Shown here: positions 53,346-62,354 of the stretch, piece by piece
Position numbering within the stretch: the first letter of the stretch is position 1
How the letters are laid out: each line of letters begins with the position of its first letter
DNA from: Flavobacterium gilvum
Lineage (GTDB): Bacteria; Bacteroidota; Bacteroidia; Flavobacteriales; Flavobacteriaceae
Reading direction: 5' to 3'
Length of the DNA stretch: 64,000 nt
NCBI RefSeq assembly: GCF_001761465.1
Contig: NZ_CP017479.1
Span: 4,030,001 to 4,094,000, forward strand
Position numbers and translations under genes: made by a program
Notes under the pieces: generated by a model
Seen by the model: only the letters and a program-made list of their open reading frames with translations
Databases searched by the model: none
Told to the model about the DNA's origin: nothing

Positions 53346-55055
53346 ATGAAAAACAAAGCCAACCAAATAGCCCTACTATATACCCTTTCCACATTATTTT
53401 TAGCTATTATTAGCTTTAAATTGGCAAAACTCTATTCTTTCTCTAATTATTATGCTTTTAATTTCATAAAAGACCTTTTTTTTATAACTGCCACTGGTCT
53501 CTTTTTTCGATACATTTTATACAAAAATGACAAAAGAAGCTCCGAGATTAACAAAAATCTCAGACACACGAATGACAAGTTAAAAGAATCCAACGACAAA
53601 TATGATATTGTCGCCAAAGCAACAAGTGACACGATTTGGGATTGGAAAATCCCGGAAGACCAGATTACCTGGAACAAGGGAATCAAAGAAATATTTGGTT
53701 ACAGTCAAAATCAGGTTGGACATAATTCCAAATGGTGGTTTGACAACATTCACCCGGAGGACAGCATAAAGATGTCTGTTAAACTCTATTCTTTTTTGGA
53801 ACAAAAAACAGAAAAATGGCAAGATCAATATCGCTTTAAATGTTCAGACGGCTCTTATAAATATGTACTAGACAGAGGTTTTATTATAAAAGACGAAAAC
53901 GATAAAGCCATTAGAATGATTGGTACCATACAGGATATTACCAAGCAAAAAGAAGAAGAAAACCGTTTAAAATTACTTGAAACTGTTTTTACAGAAGCCA
54001 AAGACGCAATCATCATTACCGAAGCAGTCTCAGATGACAATCAAATTCCGAAAATAGTTTTTGCCAATCCAGCTTTTAATACAATGTCGGGATACGATCA
54101 TTCAGAAGTTATTGGTAAATCCCTTAATTCCTTTATGGGAAAAAATTCAGATTTACTGGAAATTGAAAAATTAACAGACTCAATAAAAAATAAAAAAGAA
54201 TGCTTTCTAGAAATCATTCTTTACAAAAAAGACCAGTCCGAATACTGGGTTCGACTTTCCTTTTTACCCGTCTATAATGTCGAACACGATCTTTCGCACT
54301 GGATATCCATACAAAGAGATGTTACAGAAGAAAAAACATTAGAAAAAGAAAAAGAAATACTTATTCGGGAATTAACCCAAAACAACAAAGACTTAAAACA
54401 ATTCTCTTATATAACCTCTCACAATTTAAGAGCACCTTTATCAAACCTGACTGGATTGTTAAACCTAACTGAATTCCTTACTATTGAGGACGAAGAATTA
54501 AAAGAAATACTGAACGGATTTAAAATATCAACTCATCTCCTAAACGAAACAATTAACGACCTCGCCAAAGTAATCACCATAAAAGACAGCGCCTCTATAC
54601 AAAATGAAGAATTACTTATCCAGGATGTTTTCAAAAATATCCTTAGCCAACTTCATATTCAGCTCGAAGAAATAAAACCGCAATTGAATATTTCTTACGG
54701 AAACATCACCAAAATACACACCAATAAAGCGTATTTTGAAAGCATCTTTATCAATTTACTCACCAATTCATTAAAATACAGATCACACGACAGAAACCTA
54801 ATAATTGACATCACCATAACAGAGGAAGAAAACGACACCTTAAAAATTATTTTCAGAGACAATGGTATTGGTATCGATTTAGAAAGAAATAAAAATAAAA
54901 TTTTTGGTCTTTATCAAAGGTTTCATGATTATCCAGACAGCAAAGGCTTAGGCTTATTCCTGGTTAAATCACAAATAGAAACAATGGGAGGCAACATCAG
55001 CATAAAAAGTAAAGTTGACAAAGGAACCGAATTCATACTAACTTTTAAATCATAA
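53346..55055 (+). CDS. PAS-domain sensor histidine kinase
   Basis: This 569-aa protein has two N-terminal membrane helices (about 8-60) and two PAS domains (about 85-205 and 210-330, with WDWKIPEDQITWNKGIKEIFGYS and IVFANPAFNTMSGYDHSEVIGKSL). HisKA follows with phospho-acceptor His359 in YITSHNLRAPLSNLTG, and then HATPase (INLLTNSLKYRSH, DNGIGIDL, GLGLFLVKSQ). It lies 5 bp before a single-domain response regulator, so this is a phosphorelay pair. The signal sensed is unknown. Confidence 0.93.
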   Translation: MKNKANQIALLYTLSTLFLAIISFKLAKLYSFSNYYAFNFIKDLFFITATGLFFRYILYKNDKRSSEINKNLRHTNDKLKESNDKYDIVAKATSDTIWDWKIPEDQITWNKGIKEIFGYSQNQVGHNSKWWFDNIHPEDSIKMSVKLYSFLEQKTEKWQDQYRFKCSDGSYKYVLDRGFIIKDENDKAIRMIGTIQDITKQKEEENRLKLLETVFTEAKDAIIITEAVSDDNQIPKIVFANPAFNTMSGYDHSEVIGKSLNSFMGKNSDLLEIEKLTDSIKNKKECFLEIILYKKDQSEYWVRLSFLPVYNVEHDLSHWISIQRDVTEEKTLEKEKEILIRELTQNNKDLKQFSYITSHNLRAPLSNLTGLLNLTEFLTIEDEELKEILNGFKISTHLLNETINDLAKVITIKDSASIQNEELLIQDVFKNILSQLHIQLEEIKPQLNISYGNITKIHTNKAYFESIFINLLTNSLKYRSHDRNLIIDITITEEENDTLKIIFRDNGIGIDLERNKNKIFGLYQRFHDYPDSKGLGLFLVKSQIETMGGNISIKSKVDKGTEFILTFKS

Positions 55056-55060
55056 CAAAA

Positions 55061-55459
55061 ATGTTAGAACTTATCATGTGCATTGATGACGACCCTATTA
55101 CATTGATGCTATTCAAAAAAGTAGTACAGAAAGCCTCTTTTGCAAAAGAAATAATAAACGCCTCCAACGGTCAAGACGCAATCAATCTAATCAATGAAGC
55201 AAACAACAATCCTGAAAAAGAAAACAAACCTAAATTAATCTTTTTAGACTTAAATATGCCCGTTATGGGCGGATGGGAATTTATCGATTTATTCAACAGT
55301 TCCAATTACTTTAACCTAAACAATACAAAAATCGTCATTTTAACCTCAACCATAGATCCTGATGACATCAAGAAATCAAAATCATACCTTAATGTTATTG
55401 AATTCCTACCTAAGCCTATTACCGTTGAGATGCTGGACAATTTGAAAACCAAAATTTAA
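55061..55459 (+). CDS. Single-domain response regulator (CheY/Rcp1-like)
   Basis: The 132-aa protein is a bare receiver: CIDDDPITLMLFKK (acidic pocket), Asp63 in LIFLDLNMPVMGG, LTSTIDPDDIKKSKSY and the conserved Lys in FLPKPITVEML. No output domain is present, so it probably passes phosphate or binds a partner. Coupled to the PAS kinase upstream. Confidence 0.92.
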   Translation: MLELIMCIDDDPITLMLFKKVVQKASFAKEIINASNGQDAINLINEANNNPEKENKPKLIFLDLNMPVMGGWEFIDLFNSSNYFNLNNTKIVILTSTIDPDDIKKSKSYLNVIEFLPKPITVEMLDNLKTKI

Positions 55460-55570
55460 TATCGATATCTCACGACAAAAATTAAACACCTTATCCACAA
55501 AATCACAGAGAAGATTCACCGCAAAGCCTCTAACTCAAAAAATCGCAAGTCCATTTCAAAAAAGTAGACA

Positions 55571-55606
55571 AAAAAAAAAGCTCCTTAAATAAAGGAGCTT
55601 TTTTTT
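55571..55606. terminator. Bidirectional terminator between the response regulator and rpsT
   Basis: AAGCTCCTT/AAGGAGCTT with a 5-nt loop, flanked by a nine-A run on the left and a T-run on the right. Confidence 0.9.
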
Positions 55607-55622
55607 ATATAAATTATATTAC

Positions 55623-55874
55623 TTACAATTTAGCAACATGCTTAGTTAACTTAGACTTCAAGTTTGAAGCTTTGTTATCATGAATGATGTTTTTCTTTGC
55701 TAGTTTATCGATCATTGAGATTACACTTGACAATTTAGCAGTAGCATCAGCTTTATCAGTTGCAATTCTTAACGCTTTAATAGCATTACGAGTAGTTTTA
55801 TGTTGGTATCTGTTTAATACTCTTCTCTTTTCGTTACTTCTAATTCTTTTTAGAGCTGACTTATGATTTGCCAT
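55623..55874 (-). CDS. rpsT: 30S ribosomal protein S20
   Basis: The 83-aa basic protein ([36 protein letters not shown]...[27 protein letters not shown]) is a textbook S20, which binds 16S rRNA near helix 44 and the 5' domain. It is a single gene, immediately downstream of the tRNA-Glu genes on the same strand. Confidence 0.97.
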   Translation of the reverse strand: MANHKSALKRIRSNEKRRVLNRYQHKTTRNAIKALRIATDKADATAKLSSVISMIDKLAKKNIIHDNKASNLKSKLTKHVAKL

Positions 55875-55910
55875 TTTGTTATCTTTTTATCTTAATTATT
55901 TCATTTTTTG

Positions 55911-55982
55911 TAGTCCGTAAGGGAATCGAACCCCTGTTACCAGAATGAAATTCTGGCGTCCTAACCCCTAGACGAACGGACC
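55911..55982 (-). tRNA. tRNA-Glu (TTC), variant copy
   Basis: A 72-nt cloverleaf: acceptor GGTCCGT/ACGGACT with a G1-U72 wobble, discriminator A, anticodon stem CCAGA/TCTGG with loop ATTTCAT, anticodon TTC. The T arm is CAGGGGTTCGATTCCCTTA. CCA is not encoded. It differs from the next two copies in the anticodon stem, D loop and T stem. Confidence 0.93.
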
Positions 55983-56026
55983 AATATCCCTCTAAGTTCT
56001 GGAACATTCTAGATTAAAAAAAATTG

Positions 56027-56098
56027 TAGTCCGTGGGGGAATCGAACCCCCCTTACCAGGATGAAAACCTGGCGTCCTAACCGATAGACGAACGGACC
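56027..56098 (-). tRNA. tRNA-Glu (TTC), copy 2
   Basis: 72 nt, anticodon stem CCAGG/CCTGG, loop TTTTCAT, anticodon TTC. Identical to copy 3. No encoded CCA. Confidence 0.95.
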
Positions 56099-56139
56099 GT
56101 TGTTTTTTTATTCTCAGAATTTCAATCTAAACATTTTTG

Positions 56140-56211
56140 TAGTCCGTGGGGGAATCGAACCCCCCTTACCAGGATGAAAACCTGGCGTCCTAACCGATAG
56201 ACGAACGGACC
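56140..56211 (-). tRNA. tRNA-Glu (TTC), copy 3
   Basis: 72 nt, identical in sequence to copy 2, 41 bp apart. First in the minus-strand order, probably transcribed with copies 2 and 1. Confidence 0.95.
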
Positions 56212-56289
56212 CTGCTTCTCTATTGCGGATGCAAAAATACAACTATTTTCTATTTGCACAATAGCTAACGCAAAAAAAATTATTTTTTT

Positions 56290-57768
56290 TTAATACGCCT
56301 TAGCAAAAAGCACTCTTCCCACTGACGGATCCCCAGTAAACACACAGCTTCCCGCCTGTTCTACTCTATCCAAAGGAATACATCTTATTGTTGCTTTGGT
56401 CAATTCTTTGATCTTCTCTTCAGTCGCAGCAGTACCATCCCAATGTGCTGAAACAAAGCCTCCTTCAGTCTCCAAAACAGCTTTAAATTCATCAAAACTA
56501 TTTACTTCAGTGATATGTGTATTTCTATAATTTAATGCTTTTTCAAACAAATCTTTTTGGATTTGCTCCAATAAATTACTGATATAGGTCTCAATTCCAT
56601 CTTTAGAAACTACTTCTTTGACCAGAGTATCTCTTCTTGCCACTTCATAAGTTCCGTTTTCTAGGTCTTTTGGCCCGACTGCAATTCGAACAGGCACTCC
56701 TTTTAATTCCCATTCAGCAAATTTGAATCCTGGTTTTTGAGTCGTTCTGTTATCGAATTTCACTGAAATGTTTAATTTTCTCAAGGATTTAACCAAAACA
56801 TCCACTTCATTTGAAATAGTATCCAATTGTTCATCACTCTTATATATAGGTACAATAACAACTTGAATCGGAGCCAAATTCGGTGGCAACACCAATCCCT
56901 GATCATCAGAATGTGTCATTACCAAAGCGCCCATCAATCGGGTCGAAACCCCCCAAGAAGTTCCCCAAACATATTCCTGCTTCCCTTCTGCATTAGCAAA
57001 TTTAACATCAAATGCCTTAGCAAAATTTTGTCCCAAAAAGTGCGAAGTCCCAGCTTGCAATGCTTTTCCGTCCTGCATTAAGGCTTCTATACAATACGTT
57101 TCCTCTGCTCCAGCAAAACGTTCTGTTTCGGTTTTTAATCCTTTTATAACTGGAATAGCCATGAAATTTTCTACAAAATCAGCATATACATTCATCATCT
57201 TTTCAGACTCCTCAATCGCTTCTGCTTTTGTCGCATGAGCCGTATGACCTTCCTGCCATAAGAATTCTGCTGTTCTCAAAAACAATCTAGTTCTCATTTC
57301 CCAACGCACCACATTAGCCCATTGGTTAATCAGCAAAGGTAAATCCCTATAGGACTGCACCCATCCTCTATAGGTAGACCAAATAATAGCTTCACTTGTA
57401 GGACGAACAATTAATTCTTCTTCTAATTTCGCATTAGGATCCACCATCAGTTTCCCTGGCCTATCTTCATCATTTTTTAATCTATAGTGAGTTACAATAG
57501 CACATTCTTTTGCAAATCCTTCTGCATTTTTCTCTTCGGCTTCAAACATGCTCTTTGGAACAAACAAAGGAAAATAGGCATTTTGATGTCCTGTTTCTTT
57601 AAACATTCTATCAAGTTCTGCTTGCATTTTTTCCCAGATGGCATACCCGTAAGGTTTTATAACCATACACCCTCTAACCCCTGAATTTTCAGCTAAATCG
57701 GCCTTAACAACCAACTCATTGTACCATTTTGAATAATCTTCTGCTCGTGTTGTTAGGTTCTTGCTCAT
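56290..57768 (-). CDS. proS: Prolyl-tRNA synthetase
   Basis: The 492-aa protein is the archaeal/eukaryotic-like ProS common in Bacteroidota: [27 protein letters not shown], class II motif 2 region [47 protein letters not shown] and the C-terminal [18 protein letters not shown]. It lacks the editing insertion of bacterial-type ProS. The ATG at 57768 is chosen over 57825, which would add a hydrophobic 19-residue extension lying inside the promoter. Confidence 0.95.
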   Translation of the reverse strand: MSKNLTTRAEDYSKWYNELVVKADLAENSGVRGCMVIKPYGYAIWEKMQAELDRMFKETGHQNAYFPLFVPKSMFEAEEKNAEGFAKECAIVTHYRLKNDEDRPGKLMVDPNAKLEEELIVRPTSEAIIWSTYRGWVQSYRDLPLLINQWANVVRWEMRTRLFLRTAEFLWQEGHTAHATKAEAIEESEKMMNVYADFVENFMAIPVIKGLKTETERFAGAEETYCIEALMQDGKALQAGTSHFLGQNFAKAFDVKFANAEGKQEYVWGTSWGVSTRLMGALVMTHSDDQGLVLPPNLAPIQVVIVPIYKSDEQLDTISNEVDVLVKSLRKLNISVKFDNRTTQKPGFKFAEWELKGVPVRIAVGPKDLENGTYEVARRDTLVKEVVSKDGIETYISNLLEQIQKDLFEKALNYRNTHITEVNSFDEFKAVLETEGGFVSAHWDGTAATEEKIKELTKATIRCIPLDRVEQAGSCVFTGDPSVGRVLFAKAY

Positions 57769-57822
57769 TTTGAATAATTTGGCATAATATTTGTTTATAT
57801 ATAAATTAACTAAATAATTACG

Positions 57823-57850
57823 CAAAACTAACTAAATTTGTATTGTCCAA
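57823..57850 (-). promoter_or_regulatory. Promoter of proS
   Basis: On the minus strand TTG (57850-57848), 17 nt, TAGTTTTG (57830-57823), a full match. It supports the start at 57768 with a leader of about 50 nt. Confidence 0.75.
57833..57840 (+). promoter_or_regulatory. -7 box of the Gly/Tyr-rich lipoprotein gene
   Basis: TAAATTTG on the plus strand, 30 nt before the ATG at 57871, lying inside the spacer of the divergent proS promoter. The two polymerase sites overlap and would compete. Confidence 0.5.
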
Positions 57851-57870
57851 CAATAAAATAATCTGCCGAA

Positions 57871-58890
57871 ATGAAAACTAAAACATTAATTACTCGAAAA
57901 AGACCTTTATATTTCTTATTAGGTTTTTTGGGCTTAGCGGTAACCTCTTGTGGTTCTTACCAAAACAGCTCTTATTATGACAATGACGGCGTCTATAATA
58001 CAAACGGAGAAAAAGTTGTTATAAAGGACAACCAACAGAATTCATCTTCAGTTCAATATAAACAATACTTCAATTCGTTACAAAACACCAGCGGAAATTC
58101 TGATGAAATTTTCACCGATGTAAACAGCTACGGAAGCAACTATAACGTCGGAAACGATTCCATACAGGCACCGTCAACAGCAACAGGTTATGCATCTTGG
58201 GGTAGTAATCCAGACAGCACTACGGTAGTTGTTTATTCTGACCCATTTTGGTATGGTGGATATTATGGATGGGGATACCCTTATTATGGATATGGATACC
58301 CATACTACGGATGGGGTTATTATCCAGGATGGGGATACCCTGGTTGGGGATACCCTGGTTGGGGTTATCCAGGTTGCGGATATCCTGGATGGGGACACCC
58401 TGGATATGGTTATCCTATAGCGACTCCTTATGCTTATAATTATAGCAGAAGAGGTTCTGATTATGGCGGAAATTATAATAATTACACTAATAGAGTTACT
58501 CCTTATTCTAGAACCGATTTTTCTGGTAGAAACAGCATCTACAATGGAGCCATTACGAATAGAGCCTCAACCTATAACAGAAACAGCGTAAACAGCCTTA
58601 CAAGCCGAACATCTCCTACTTTTACCAATAGAAACAGTAGTGCATCCTATAGAAATTATAGTAATCAAACATCTAGAGGATCATACACAGAAGCTAGAAA
58701 CAGCTCTTCTGGCAGCTACCAAAGATCATCAAGCTATACACCTAGCAGTAATAGCACTTACCGAGGCAGTAGTAGCAATATGTCCAGCGGTGGATCGGCT
58801 AGAATGTCCAGCGGTGGAGGCGGATACAGCGGTGGAGGCGGAATGTCTGGAGGTGGTGGAAGAATGTCTGGAGGCGGTGGAAGAAGATAA
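57871..58890 (+). CDS. Gly/Tyr/Ser-rich repetitive lipoprotein
   Basis: The 339-aa protein has a lipoprotein signal with lipobox LAVTSC (Cys27), a Ser/Asn/Tyr-rich segment, then a tandem block of YPGWG-type units (about residues 130-180), a Ser/Thr/Asn/Arg-rich region and a Gly-rich tail (GGGGYSGGGGMSGGGGR). The DNA of the YPGWG block is a 15-nt tandem repeat (58321-58410, about six units), prone to slippage. One unit has Cys for Trp. Such sequences tend to be disordered or form elastic or adhesive surface layers. No family assigned. Confidence 0.8.
   Translation: MKTKTLITRKRPLYFLLGFLGLAVTSCGSYQNSSYYDNDGVYNTNGEKVVIKDNQQNSSSVQYKQYFNSLQNTSGNSDEIFTDVNSYGSNYNVGNDSIQAPSTATGYASWGSNPDSTTVVVYSDPFWYGGYYGWGYPYYGYGYPYYGWGYYPGWGYPGWGYPGWGYPGCGYPGWGHPGYGYPIATPYAYNYSRRGSDYGGNYNNYTNRVTPYSRTDFSGRNSIYNGAITNRASTYNRNSVNSLTSRTSPTFTNRNSSASYRNYSNQTSRGSYTEARNSSSGSYQRSSSYTPSSNSTYRGSSSNMSSGGSARMSSGGGGYSGGGGMSGGGGRMSGGGGRR
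58321..58410 (+). repeat. 15-nt tandem repeat encoding YPGWG units
   Basis: About six in-frame units of the form taccctggttgggga, differing at third positions and at one Trp-to-Cys codon (58375-58377). Copy-number change would keep the reading frame. Confidence 0.85.
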
Positions 58891-58933
58891 AATATTCCTG
58901 ACTGTATAACTAACCAACCCTAAAATCAACCTA

Positions 58934-60427
58934 ATGAAAAAGAACCTTTTATTATATATAGTAGCAGGACTAACGTTCTCTACAATACATTCTCAAGAAA
59001 TCAAAGACGCCATGCGCTATACACAAAGCGAACTGCACGGGACAGCTCGTTTTACCGCAATGAGTGGCGCTTTTGGAGCTTTGGGAGGAGATTTATCTTC
59101 AATAAATATAAACCCGGCTGGTTCGGCTGTGTTCAATAACAATCAATTCGCCACTACAATGGGGAGTTACGACACAAAAAACAATTCCAATTATTTTGGA
59201 ACTACCACTTCGTCAAGCGAAAGTACTTTTGACTTAAATCAGGCCGGAGGTGTTTTTGTTTTTAAAACCAGAAACCGACACAGCGATTGGAGAAAGTTTT
59301 CGATGTCCATCAATTATGAGCAGACCAATAATTTCGACAATTCATTATTCTCGGCTGGAGTAAGTCCTGTTAACTCTGTGGCCAATTATTTTATCAGTTA
59401 TGCAAATGGTGTTCCTCTGAGTTTACTTCATGATGGAGAATATGCAATGATGGATCATGGAGCCCAACAGGGTTTCTTGGGGTATCAAGGCTACATTATC
59501 AATCCTGTAGACGACACAAACGGCGATAATAAATTATACACTTCAAACGTTCGTGCTGGTGGTAAATATTACCAAGAAAATAGCGTTTACTCAAACGGAC
59601 ATAACGGAAAACTGATTTTTAATGCCGGCGCGCAATACCAAGATTTTCTGTTCTTCGGTTTTAACTTAAACTCACATTTTACCGATTACGTACAGAATTC
59701 AAGCTTTTATGAATCCAATAACAATCCTTCAAATTCAATATACGATATTCAAAACTTAAATTTTTCAAATAGTTTACATACTTATGGTAACGGATTTTCG
59801 TTCCAAGTGGGAGCTATCGCAAAATTGACAAAAGAAGTTCGTTTTGGTCTTGCCTACGAATCTCCAACATGGTACAATTTACATGATGAACTTTCACAAA
59901 GATTGACTTCGGTTAACAAAAAAGATTATAACGTAGTTGATCCTTTGGTTATCAATTACTATGCTCCTTATGATTTGCAAACCCCAGGCAATTTAACCGC
60001 AAGCTTAGCCTACGTTTTTGGAAAATCGGGTTTAATCAGTATCGATTACAAATACAAAGATTATAGTAGCACTGAATTTGGCCCTACAAATGATCCTTAT
60101 TTTAGAGAAGTAAATAGCGCAATGCATAATGCCCTTGGCACCACTAACGAAATACGAATTGGTTCTGAATACAAAATTGACAATTTCAGACTAAGAGGCG
60201 GATACCGTTTTGAAGGAAGCCCTTATAATGACTCGGTTACCATGGGAGATTTGTATAGTTTTTCGGCTGGTTTAGGATATAGTTTTGGTCCGGTAAAACT
60301 TGATTTCTCTTATGTAAATGTTCGTACTTCTTCAAGAGAGCAATTCTTCTCGCAAGGATTTACCGAAAGAGCATGGATCAACACCTACAAAAACAATTAC
60401 ACTATGACTTTTGTATTTGAAATGTAA
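58934..60427 (+). CDS. FadL/OmpP1-family outer-membrane protein
   Basis: At 497 aa with a signal peptide ending IHSQ and the N-terminal block GTARFTAMSGAFGALGGDLSSININPAGSAVF, this matches the OmpP1/FadL/TodX group as found in Bacteroidota (often labelled hemin receptor). The rest is beta-barrel-like with a C-terminal aromatic strand (YTMTFVFEM). It should let hydrophobic substrates cross the outer membrane. It follows the lipoprotein gene by 43 bp and may be co-transcribed. Confidence 0.88.
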   Translation: MKKNLLLYIVAGLTFSTIHSQEIKDAMRYTQSELHGTARFTAMSGAFGALGGDLSSININPAGSAVFNNNQFATTMGSYDTKNNSNYFGTTTSSSESTFDLNQAGGVFVFKTRNRHSDWRKFSMSINYEQTNNFDNSLFSAGVSPVNSVANYFISYANGVPLSLLHDGEYAMMDHGAQQGFLGYQGYIINPVDDTNGDNKLYTSNVRAGGKYYQENSVYSNGHNGKLIFNAGAQYQDFLFFGFNLNSHFTDYVQNSSFYESNNNPSNSIYDIQNLNFSNSLHTYGNGFSFQVGAIAKLTKEVRFGLAYESPTWYNLHDELSQRLTSVNKKDYNVVDPLVINYYAPYDLQTPGNLTASLAYVFGKSGLISIDYKYKDYSSTEFGPTNDPYFREVNSAMHNALGTTNEIRIGSEYKIDNFRLRGGYRFEGSPYNDSVTMGDLYSFSAGLGYSFGPVKLDFSYVNVRTSSREQFFSQGFTERAWINTYKNNYTMTFVFEM

Positions 60428-60449
60428 AAAAACAAACTCAAAATAATTT

Positions 60450-60486
60450 AAAAAACCACTTTTGTACTATTCAAAAGTGGTTTTTT
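60450..60486. terminator. Bidirectional terminator between the FadL-like and amidohydrolase genes
   Basis: A 15-bp perfect stem (AAAAAACCACTTTTG / CAAAAGTGGTTTTTT, 7-nt loop) with A-run and T-run on the outside. Confidence 0.9.
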
Positions 60487-60499
60487 TCATGTAGAATCA

Positions 60500-61957
60500 T
60501 TATCGAACTTCCCTTTTTTTGTCAAGTTCCGTCTTGGTTTTCTTTACATTTTCAAGAATTTGATTCAATGCCTTTCTGTCAAAAAATCGTCCTTTGGTGT
60601 AAACTCCAGAAATATGTTCTACTGCATGAATATCTTCCAAAGGATTCTTATCCAACAATACGAGATCTGCAATTTTACCAATATCAACAGATCCCATATT
60701 TTTGTCCTTTTTCAAAAAGCGAGCACCATTTATCGTGGAAGTGCGCAAAACATCTATTGGACTTAGCCCCGCCTGCTGAAACAAAACCATTTCTTGAATC
60801 AATGATTGCCCCGGAAAAACAAAAGCATTTAATGGCGCCGCATCACTACCCGCTATAATTTTTATACCTGCCTTATGCATATAAGAAATTTGGCTTTGCA
60901 AAAACAAATATCTTTTCTTGCGTTCAGCAATTTGCTCTGGTTTATCGTTCTTTGAACGTTCTATACGCGACATATAGTCCTTTATATATGCTTTTGTCAA
61001 ATAACTCGCCATCAAACTGTCGTTCGGATAATTATTTTCATCTACAAAAGCTGCTTGTCTTCCTCCAATAAGCGTTGGAGTAACATACAAGCCTTTGTTT
61101 CCAAGATTTTTATAATTTTCATTGGCTTTTTCCTGATTAAATGTACTTTGATACAGTACATTGGCCTGAGCCTTGGTTATTTTTCCAGCCTTCAAATCTG
61201 AAACTATTGTTTTCTCATCACAACCTTGTCTTAAAAGATAATGGGAATGTTCTACACTCGAGAAACCCGCATCAACCATTTCGTCCAAAGTAAGATCCGT
61301 TGGAACATGTCCTGAAACAATATAATTACGTTTGTGTGCTTCTTCAATACTCTTTAAAAACAGTGGGCCTTTTAATGTGTTTTCGGTAATTTTAATAAAA
61401 TCCACATGTTTTTTATCCAATTTATCCAAAGCTGCATTAAGCTCCTCTTCGTTTCCTATTTCATAATCGCCTTTCCAACTGGAATTAATCCCTTCCAATT
61501 TTATACCCGCAGTAAAAATCGTAGGAGCAAGTAATTTCCCAGAAGCCACTTCGTTGCGCCACTCCAAAACCTGTTCTCCCAAATCACTCGCGCAATCTCT
61601 CACCGTGGTAATACCATAAGTAAAAAAGAACGGAAGCAAAGCTTTATTATCTTCAACCAAATTTTCTCCTTCCAAATGAATATGCATATCCCAAAGACCC
61701 GGAATAAGGAATTTATTCCCAGCATTAATAATATGACTAACTTGGATATTTTTTTTCAGATTTTGATAATCGCCAATGGCTTTTATTTTTCCATTATCAA
61801 TCAATACCGATTTTTCTTTTTTTATTTTACCAGAAATAACATCAACAATCTGTGCGTTATAAATCAAGTATTGTTTATTAATTTGTTGCGCTTTTGCAAC
61901 CAACATACTGCCCAAAAAGACAGTAACAATTATTATTTTGAATTCGAACTTATTCAT
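60500..61957 (-). CDS. Exported amidohydrolase-family protein
   Basis: The 485-aa protein has a signal peptide ending LVAKAQ, then an amidohydrolase TIM barrel: metal-binding GLWDMHIHLEGE, YIVSGHVPTD, SSVEHSHYLL and AGSDAAP, with GKIADLVLLDKNPLEDI at the C-terminus. This is the imidazolonepropionase/prolidase-like group found in the periplasm of Bacteroidota, which hydrolyses C-N bonds in small substrates or dipeptides. Substrate unknown. Single gene. Confidence 0.9.
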   Translation of the reverse strand: MNKFEFKIIIVTVFLGSMLVAKAQQINKQYLIYNAQIVDVISGKIKKEKSVLIDNGKIKAIGDYQNLKKNIQVSHIINAGNKFLIPGLWDMHIHLEGENLVEDNKALLPFFFTYGITTVRDCASDLGEQVLEWRNEVASGKLLAPTIFTAGIKLEGINSSWKGDYEIGNEEELNAALDKLDKKHVDFIKITENTLKGPLFLKSIEEAHKRNYIVSGHVPTDLTLDEMVDAGFSSVEHSHYLLRQGCDEKTIVSDLKAGKITKAQANVLYQSTFNQEKANENYKNLGNKGLYVTPTLIGGRQAAFVDENNYPNDSLMASYLTKAYIKDYMSRIERSKNDKPEQIAERKKRYLFLQSQISYMHKAGIKIIAGSDAAPLNAFVFPGQSLIQEMVLFQQAGLSPIDVLRTSTINGARFLKKDKNMGSVDIGKIADLVLLDKNPLEDIHAVEHISGVYTKGRFFDRKALNQILENVKKTKTELDKKREVR

Positions 61958-62139
61958 AAATATCTAAATTTTTATAGGTCCTAAAAATAGTCTGTTTTGA
62001 TCAAATTTCTATTATTTCGGATATATAAAATTTGTCATTTGATGGACAACTCTAATTTATAATCCTAAATCATCTTGAAAAGAATCAAGAACTGATGGCA
62101 ATAATTTTCAGAGTATTTTCTTGAAAGAACAAAAATATC

Positions 62140-62212
62140 TTGACTAGCCCCGATGGTCGCGGCATCCTTTTCTTTTTTTCTTTAAAAAAGAAAAGATACA
62201 GCAGACAGCGGG
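62140..62212. repeat. Palindromic element in the 61958-62354 gap
   Basis: AGCCCCGATGG...GGCATCCTTTTCTTTTTT and its near reverse complement (AAAAAAGAAAAGATACAGC...GCGGG) form a 70-bp hairpin-like repeat. Its general plan (CCCG...ATCC, A/T stem, GGAT-like...GGG) recalls the elements at 27580 and 50541. The rest of the 397-bp gap holds no gene, only the rimO promoter region. Confidence 0.6.
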
Positions 62213-62313
62213 ACCAATCGTCTTGTAAGAACCGAATGCTGTGCTCCAAATTATTTTTAATCAACAAAAAAGGCATTTTGAAAGTAAACAGGGAGGGTTT
62301 GCGCAAAAAATTG

Positions 62314-62321
62314 TAATTTTG
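62314..62321 (+). promoter_or_regulatory. -7 box of rimO
   Basis: TAATTTTG followed by C, 33 nt before the ATG at 62355. A TTTG at 62298-62301 is 12 nt upstream, closer than usual. Confidence 0.5.
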
Positions 62322-62354
62322 CAAAATTCCTAAAATTATCAAGGAAAGAATACT

